Part shown: in pieces, positions 33,682-37,677 of the stretch
Layout: each line of letters opens with the position of its first letter
How positions within the stretch are numbered: position 1 is the stretch's first letter
Assembly (NCBI GenBank): GCA_042095835.1
Contig: JBELML010000050.1
Coordinates: 1 to 37,677 of the forward strand
Length of the DNA: 37,677 bases
From: DATFKA01 sp042095835
GTDB lineage: Bacteria > Bacteroidota > Bacteroidia > Chitinophagales > Saprospiraceae
Direction: 5' to 3'
The notes under the pieces: model-generated
Seen by the model: only the letters and a program-made list of their open reading frames with translations
Told to the model about the DNA's origin: nothing
Database searches by the model: none
Program-made: the position numbers and the translations under genes

Positions 33682-34422
33682 TTATTGAGTGATTTGCGAG
33701 CGTGCTGCTTTACGTTTTTCCTTAAGCTCATACATGCTCTTCAGGTATTTTTTAGCTAGCGGTATTATCTTCACTTTAGAGCTACCGTCATCTGTCCACT
33801 TTACAGGCAGTTCGTATAGTTTATAGTTGAGCCACTCCCCAACGGTCAATAATTCTGTAGAAAAAAACCATCCATCATTTTGGGCACCATAGCGAAAAAG
33901 GCTAGGAAAAAGAGGTCGTTTCAAAAACTTAAAACCACACATCCCATCTGAGAACCCAACGCCTAAATACAGCTTTAATATTTGATTAAACCCTCTAGAT
34001 GAAATTTCGCGTTTCCAAGTTCGACCGATCACCTTGGCTTTGGGGTGCAAACGTGTACCGTATACGATATCATAGTCTTCTTTGGCCAAGGCATGGTAAG
34101 CTTCTAGAAAATGAGGAAGATCTGTAGCCAAATCAAGGTCCATATAACCAACGATATCTGCATTCGATTTAGACCATGAAGTTTTCAAGGCCAAACCTAC
34201 TCCTTTTCTTGGAATCAGAATCCCCACCACCTGATCAGGATAATCTCGCTCTAAGGCCTGAGTAATCACAGGCGTCTGATCGGTAGAACCATTATCAGCA
34301 ATCACAATGCGCCACTGTTCTGTATCCGGAAAATTCGCCAAAAGAAAAGAGCGCAAAGCCTCTACATTTTGCCGCAGCGTCTCCTCCTCATTCAGTACTG
34401 GTATGGTGATATCAAAGGTCAT
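33682..34422 (-). CDS. Glycosyltransferase family 2 (DPM1/GtrB-like)
   Basis: A 246-residue GT-A fold transferase. ITIPVLNEEETLRQNVEAL opens the nucleotide-sugar domain, IVIADNGSTDQTP carries the family's (D/N)GS(T/S)D, and VGYMDLDLATDLPHF has the metal-binding DxD. SDGMCGFKFLKRPLF and WTDDGSSKVKIIPLAKKY near the C-terminus match dolichyl/polyprenyl-phosphate mannosyl- or glucosyltransferases. There are no membrane helices, so it is a soluble, membrane-associated enzyme. It is the first gene of the trio. Its leader holds 16-bp tandem repeats running up to the ATG at 34422, and a TACCTTTG -7 box lies at 34559-34566. Confidence 0.9.
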   Translation of the reverse strand: MTFDITIPVLNEEETLRQNVEALRSFLLANFPDTEQWRIVIADNGSTDQTPVITQALERDYPDQVVGILIPRKGVGLALKTSWSKSNADIVGYMDLDLATDLPHFLEAYHALAKEDYDIVYGTRLHPKAKVIGRTWKREISSRGFNQILKLYLGVGFSDGMCGFKFLKRPLFPSLFRYGAQNDGWFFSTELLTVGEWLNYKLYELPVKWTDDGSSKVKIIPLAKKYLKSMYELKEKRKAARSQITQ

Positions 34423-34531
34423 ATTTTGATGTGGTGATATTTTGATATGGAGATATTTTGATGTGGTGATATTTTAAAAAACACGGGGACCTCAAAACAT
34501 CTCCATGTCTCTACATCACTACGTCACAATA
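34421..34531. repeat. 16-bp tandem repeat with diverged inverted copy in the glycosyltransferase leader
   Basis: Units ATATTTTGATGTGGTG (34421-34436), ATATTTTGATATGGAG (34437-34452) and ATATTTTGATGTGGTG (34453-34468), plus a partial ATATTTT (34469-34475). The 40 bases at 34422-34461 are complementary to 34492-34531 at 31 of 40 positions, with a 30-base loop. On the minus strand this is the leader of the glycosyltransferase gene, and the first unit overlaps its start codon. The rest of the 308-base gap (to 34730) contains two promoter-like boxes and little else. Confidence 0.8.
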
Positions 34532-34558
34532 CCTATACATCATCCAATCCTTATCCAA

Positions 34559-34566
34559 CAAAGGTA
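34559..34566 (-). promoter_or_regulatory. Candidate -7 box of the glycosyltransferase operon
   Basis: On the minus strand TACCTTTG matches TAnnTTTG exactly; a TTTG lies 23 bases further upstream, slightly wider than usual. Transcription from here would give a leader of roughly 130 bases that contains the whole repeat fold. Confidence 0.45.
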
Positions 34567-34594
34567 ACACTTCCCTCTGCGAGGAAAAGCAAAA

Positions 34595-34625
34595 TTGTAG
34601 TTTTTATCCTTTTTTTCTTACTTTG
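34595..34625 (+). promoter_or_regulatory. Candidate promoter of the coiled-coil gene pair
   Basis: TTG (34595-34597) and TACTTTG (34619-34625), 21 bases apart, resemble the Bacteroidota promoter with one base missing in the -7 box. It is about 105 bases upstream of the ATG at 34731 and divergent from the glycosyltransferase promoter. Confidence 0.35.
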
Positions 34626-34730
34626 TAGTAGTACCCTAGCGGTTTATCTAAAAAAGTGAACTTGTGGGGTCTACGTAGTGTATTTAGTTTAATTTACCAA
34701 TTCAGAAAAAGGTAATTCACGAAGAAATTT

Positions 34731-35396
34731 ATGCTAAAAGGAATTAAGTCTTGGTTTTTTGTCGAAGTAGAAGATGAGAAAGGTAAAAAGCCTGGAAAAA
34801 CGAAGAAAAAGATCAAAGAAGCAGAACCTGCACCGCCCGCAAAAGAAGCTCTACCTCAATCGCAAGAAGGGCGCAGTGGTGAGGTATCTACCAAATTTGT
34901 AGATATTCTTTTCAAAGCCCTCCGTGCTTCAGATCGAGAAGGTTTTGATTATATGGAGTTCAAAAAATCTTTGCAATCTCTCAAGAAAATGGACATGGAT
35001 ATACCTACGCGTATTCAGTCTGCTTATGCGATGGCAGAGACGATGGGTGTAAGCAAACAGAAATTGCTGGAGTCTGCGGAGTTTTATATTGGCGTTTTGC
35101 AGCAAGAGGAGAAGAAATTTGAGAATGCGCTAGGCAATCAACAATCCAAGCAAATTGGCGCAAAAAAACAGAAAATTGCCCAACTGCAAGATTCAATTAA
35201 AAAGAAAGAGCAGCAGCTTAAAAAATTGCAAGCAGATTTAGCTAAACACAGCGAACAAATTAATACTTTGCAATCCGAAATGAAGCAAGCTGGACAAAAG
35301 ATAGCGGATACAAAGAATGATTTTATTGCTTCTTACAACTCGCTCGTCAACCAGATTCGGTTGGATATGAAGCACATTAATGATTACTTGAAATAA
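34731..35396 (+). CDS. Soluble coiled-coil protein, partner of the downstream PspA/ESCRT-III-like protein
   Basis: A 221-residue protein with no signal peptide or membrane helix. Residues 1-50 are charged and Pro/Lys-rich (FFVEVEDEKGKKPGKTKKK). Residues 52-135 form a compact helical domain (TKFVDILFKALRASDREGFDYM, IQSAYAMAETMGVSKQKLL). Residues 140-221 are one long coiled coil rich in Gln, Lys and Glu. The gene starts a transcript and ends 16 bases before a gene for a membrane-anchored PspA/Snf7-like protein, so the two probably act together. I recognise no named family. The helical-plus-coiled-coil build suits a co-assembling or regulatory partner; this is inference. Confidence 0.8.
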   Translation: MLKGIKSWFFVEVEDEKGKKPGKTKKKIKEAEPAPPAKEALPQSQEGRSGEVSTKFVDILFKALRASDREGFDYMEFKKSLQSLKKMDMDIPTRIQSAYAMAETMGVSKQKLLESAEFYIGVLQQEEKKFENALGNQQSKQIGAKKQKIAQLQDSIKKKEQQLKKLQADLAKHSEQINTLQSEMKQAGQKIADTKNDFIASYNSLVNQIRLDMKHINDYLK

Positions 35397-35412
35397 GATT
35401 GAAATAAGATAA

Positions 35413-36429
35413 ATGAGCACACAAAACAAATCTTTTTGGAGAAGGCCCGAAGGGGTGACAGGATTAATCTTTTTGGCAGGTTTGACCATTGGTGGTGGTG
35501 CCTTATTAGTGGCGGTTTTACCAGCTTTATTGGCAGCCCTACAGAATGTAGTCTATTTAAGTATTTTCTTGATCGTCATTGCGGCGATTGCTTATATGGT
35601 CCTAGACCCCAGAATGCGTAATTTGATCTGGTACATGTACAAAAGTGTAATGCGCTGGGTAACTGGAATGTTCGTACAACTCGATCCTATTGCGATCTTA
35701 AAATCTTATGTCCAGGAGCTGAAGGGTAACCTGCAAAAGATGAATAAGCAGATTGGAAAGCTGCGCGGTCAAATGCATAAGCTGAAGGAAATCATCGTCA
35801 ATAACGAAAAGGCGATTAAGGATAATATCGAACTGGCTAGCAAAGCCAAGCAAAATAATAAACGCGATGTAATGATTTTAAAGTCTCGTAAAGCGGGACG
35901 CTTAAAAGAGTCTAACATGCGGCTGGATGAGTTGTATAAGAAAATGGAGGTAATGTATCGCGTGCTCTCCAGAATGTACGAGAACTCGGCTATTCTTGCC
36001 GAAGATGTCCAGGATCAGGTAAAAGTCAAAGAGCAAGAACGTAAGGCTATTCATGCCAGTCATGGTGCTATGAAGTCTGCCAGAAGTATCATCTCTGGAG
36101 ATCCTGACAAAAGAGCTATGTTTGATCTGGCTATGGAGGCTGTAGCAGATGATGTAGCTGGTAAAGTAGGAGAAATGGAACGCTTCATGGAGATGTCTTC
36201 CAATTTCATGGAATCTATTGACCTCCAGAATGGGGTTTTCGAAGAAGAAGGTTTGAGAATGCTAGAGGAATGGGAAAAGAAAGGGGCTTCCCTTATCCTT
36301 GGCGAAGAGAAGGATGTCCTTTTGCTACAAGCAGAAAATGATGAAGAAGTCCTCGATTTAAATGCGCCCATCAAGGAGCCTATCCGAGAACCTGGGCATA
36401 GAAATCAGTACGATAATTTCTTTGAATAA
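35413..36429 (+). CDS. Membrane-anchored PspA/ESCRT-III(Snf7)-like coiled-coil protein
   Basis: A 338-residue protein. Two N-terminal hydrophobic helices (residues about 14-42, LAGLTIGGGALLVAVLPALL, and 44-64, NVVYLSIFLIVIAAIAYMVL) anchor it. A long helical region follows: helix 1 at about 90-145 (ILKSYVQELKGNLQKMNKQI), helix 2 at about 150-225 (KAGRLKESNMRLDELYKKME) and a third section at 233-290 (MFDLAMEAVADDVAGKVGEM, LQNGVFEEEGLRMLEEWEKK). The order, lengths and the acidic last helix resemble PspA/IM30 and ESCRT-III subunits. The tail ends in RNQYDNFFE, a short acidic-aromatic motif after a Pro-rich linker, reminiscent of a tail that binds a partner. It is a candidate for membrane remodelling or repair. 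The resemblance was judged by eye, not by search. Confidence 0.75.
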   Translation: MSTQNKSFWRRPEGVTGLIFLAGLTIGGGALLVAVLPALLAALQNVVYLSIFLIVIAAIAYMVLDPRMRNLIWYMYKSVMRWVTGMFVQLDPIAILKSYVQELKGNLQKMNKQIGKLRGQMHKLKEIIVNNEKAIKDNIELASKAKQNNKRDVMILKSRKAGRLKESNMRLDELYKKMEVMYRVLSRMYENSAILAEDVQDQVKVKEQERKAIHASHGAMKSARSIISGDPDKRAMFDLAMEAVADDVAGKVGEMERFMEMSSNFMESIDLQNGVFEEEGLRMLEEWEKKGASLILGEEKDVLLLQAENDEEVLDLNAPIKEPIREPGHRNQYDNFFE

Positions 36430-36436
36430 AGGTTTG

Positions 36437-36470
36437 AAGCGTTTAGCTAATACTAGTTAAACGCTTTTCT
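36437..36470 (+). terminator. Strong hairpin terminator/attenuator between the PspA-like and TPR genes
   Basis: AAGCGTTTAGCTA (36437-36449) pairs with TAGTTAAACGCTT (36454-36466) across a 4-base loop: 13 pairs including one G-T, then a pyrimidine-rich TTCTTCT. It sits only 10 bases before the ATG of the TPR gene, so it either ends the first transcript or limits read-through into the TPR gene. Confidence 0.75.
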
Positions 36471-36476
36471 TCTATT

Positions 36477-37364
36477 ATGGACACGCTACAAGAAAAAATA
36501 GCTTTTGCCTTCGAACTTATTGATACAGGGTATTATCTACGTGCAGAGACCATTGCAGATCGCATACTAAAGTCAAAAGAACCAGAAGGACAAATAGATG
36601 CTTTACATATAAAGGCACTTTCCCTCTACCAGTCTGGATATCTAAAAAAGTCCTTTGAAGTATTTCAGCGCTTACTTAAAATCAACTCGGAACATGAAGA
36701 TGGGCTCTATTATACTGCTTTACTATTCTCAGAAGAAGGCCATTTTTTAGCTGCCCAAAAATTTGTAGACCAACTCCTAATAAAAAGACCAGATTCTATT
36801 CCCTATATAGAACTAAAGGCTGAAATTGCTTTTTTCCTTGGTCAACTAGATGAGGTCTTATATCTCTACGATCGAATTTTAACCCTTCAGCCTAATTCTT
36901 TTGAAATCCTCTTCGAAAGAGCAGATATTTTGAGAAAAATGGGTCAATTCGACGACAGCATTCAAGCCTACCAAAATCTCCTAAATAGCCAAATAGTCAT
37001 ACCAGAAAACGAGGCACTTCTGCTCAATAATATTGGTTTTAATTATAGCCTCAAGGAGGATTATCACAGAGCTAAAGGTTACTTAGAAAAAGCTTATAAG
37101 TTGGATCAAGAACATCCTTTCATTCTCAATAATTTAGGTTTTGTGTATGCACAACTAGGCAACATCAAAAGCGGTTTGAATCTCATTGAATGGGCTATTC
37201 GTATCGATCCTTTAAACAGCTATGCCCATAAAAACCATGCTAAGGTTATGCTTCTACAAGGAAAGACAAAAAAAGCACATAAAGCCTTATTGAAGGCTCA
37301 AAACTTAAACTATCATCTTCACTTCGACGATGAAGTTGATCAATTATTAAAGAATTCATTTTAA
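36477..37364 (+). CDS. Tetratricopeptide-repeat protein
   Basis: A 295-residue cytoplasmic protein of TPR helix pairs. Repeats read from the sequence include AFELIDTGYYLRAETIADRI, ALSLYQSGYLKKSFEVFQRL, LLFSEEGHFLAAQKFVDQLL, LRKMGQFDDSIQAYQNLLN, NNIGFNYSLKEDYHRAKGY and NNLGFVYAQLGNIKSGLNLI. The length suits seven or eight units, which would form a binding groove for partners. It follows the PspA-like gene by 47 bases but a hairpin lies between them, so it may have separate or attenuated expression. The binding partner is unknown. Confidence 0.88.
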   Translation: MDTLQEKIAFAFELIDTGYYLRAETIADRILKSKEPEGQIDALHIKALSLYQSGYLKKSFEVFQRLLKINSEHEDGLYYTALLFSEEGHFLAAQKFVDQLLIKRPDSIPYIELKAEIAFFLGQLDEVLYLYDRILTLQPNSFEILFERADILRKMGQFDDSIQAYQNLLNSQIVIPENEALLLNNIGFNYSLKEDYHRAKGYLEKAYKLDQEHPFILNNLGFVYAQLGNIKSGLNLIEWAIRIDPLNSYAHKNHAKVMLLQGKTKKAHKALLKAQNLNYHLHFDDEVDQLLKNSF

Positions 37365-37677
37365 AAAGAAAATTCTCCAAAACCACCTATTCTACCATCT
37401 TAATAGGACATTCTCCCTTTCTTTAAGTCAATAGTTTGGCTTCCTCTCATAGCACAAAAGAAAAGAAATTAAACACTTGCAGTTCCTATATATTTTCTTG
37501 TTGACTTAGTCTTCATTTTATTTTTTCCATTCAAATTTATTTGCACCTTTGCGGCCTCTAAAGCGGAGGTGAGTCATTTTCAACTGCACCTTTTCCATAC
37601 CTACAATTGTCATTCATCAATTCTTGTTTGCTGGGCTGACAAGTATCTTTAATTGTCCATTTTATTCATCTAAACTT
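37365..37677 (+). other. Right-end intergenic stretch with a possible promoter
   Basis: These 313 bases contain no gene. A weak hairpin (CCTATT/AATAGG arms, 37386-37407) may end the TPR transcript. CACCTTTG (37544-37551), close to TAnnTTTG, precedes a GC-richer stretch with a small CCTC/GAGG hairpin and may be the promoter and leader of a gene beyond the window. Confidence 0.35.

Noticed and set aside
34421..34531. Possible CRISPR array
   Set aside because: The 16-bp units are directly adjacent with no spacers of regular length, and no cas genes are in the window. It is a tandem plus inverted repeat.
35413..36429. Canonical phage-shock protein A
   Set aside because: Classical PspA has no membrane-spanning helices and is about 220 residues; this one has two and a longer tail, so only a PspA/ESCRT-III-like relation is claimed.

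Overview
The window looks like chromosomal DNA of a Bacteroidota bacterium, most likely from the Saprospiria (Lewinella/Saprospiraceae-like). The pointers are two secreted proteins with C-terminal type IX secretion (T9SS) sorting domains, promoter-like TAnnTTTG boxes, few Shine-Dalgarno sequences, an AT-rich base composition, and a ParB gene followed directly by a DUF5683-type gene. The phylum is well supported; the family is an inference. No insertion sequence, prophage, CRISPR array or rRNA was seen.

Layout. 1-4.0 kb (+): parB with an unusually long linker, a DUF5683-like membrane protein and a patatin-like phospholipase. 4.0-8.9 kb: an aminotransferase (-), an ankyrin-repeat gene (+) whose reading frame is broken near its 5' end, and an OmpH/Skp chaperone (-). 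9.1-13.1 kb: a large FG-GAP T9SS cargo protein (+), a very small propeller-like ORF (-) and an acyltransferase (-). 13.1-19.9 kb (+): miaA with an extra C-terminal domain, an MFS-like transporter and a hotdog thioesterase in overlapping frames, then an LVIVD/choice-of-anchor-B T9SS protein, a small ORF and queG. 19.9-26.8 kb (-): a DUF885-like lipoprotein, an alpha/beta hydrolase lipoprotein, an FAD dehydrogenase, a class-C beta-lactamase-like hydrolase and a membrane AraC regulator. 27.0-28.1 kb: tRNA-Val(GAC), the remnant of an outer-membrane beta-barrel gene that still has its terminator, and a small lipoprotein. 28.3-34.4 kb: a HEAT-like protein (+), then (-) a YihY/BrkB membrane protein, a YbgC-type thioesterase, arginine deiminase, and an overlapping trio of glycosyltransferase, aldo/keto reductase and FAD oxidoreductase. 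34.7-37.4 kb (+): a two-gene PspA/ESCRT-III-like coiled-coil module followed by a TPR protein.

Most notable items. (1) The gene pair at 34731-36429 encodes a soluble coiled-coil protein and a protein with two membrane helices plus a PspA/Snf7-like helical domain, a candidate membrane-remodelling system. (2) Two diverged copies of an intergenic element, near 16.1 kb and 24.4 kb, share a hairpin that has kept its pairing through compensatory changes; one copy has terminal inverted repeats. (3) The leader of the glycosyltransferase operon is built of 16-bp tandem units that fold back on a diverged inverted copy. (4) The ankyrin gene is split by a -1 frame change. All functional calls rest on reading motifs by eye; no database search was run.
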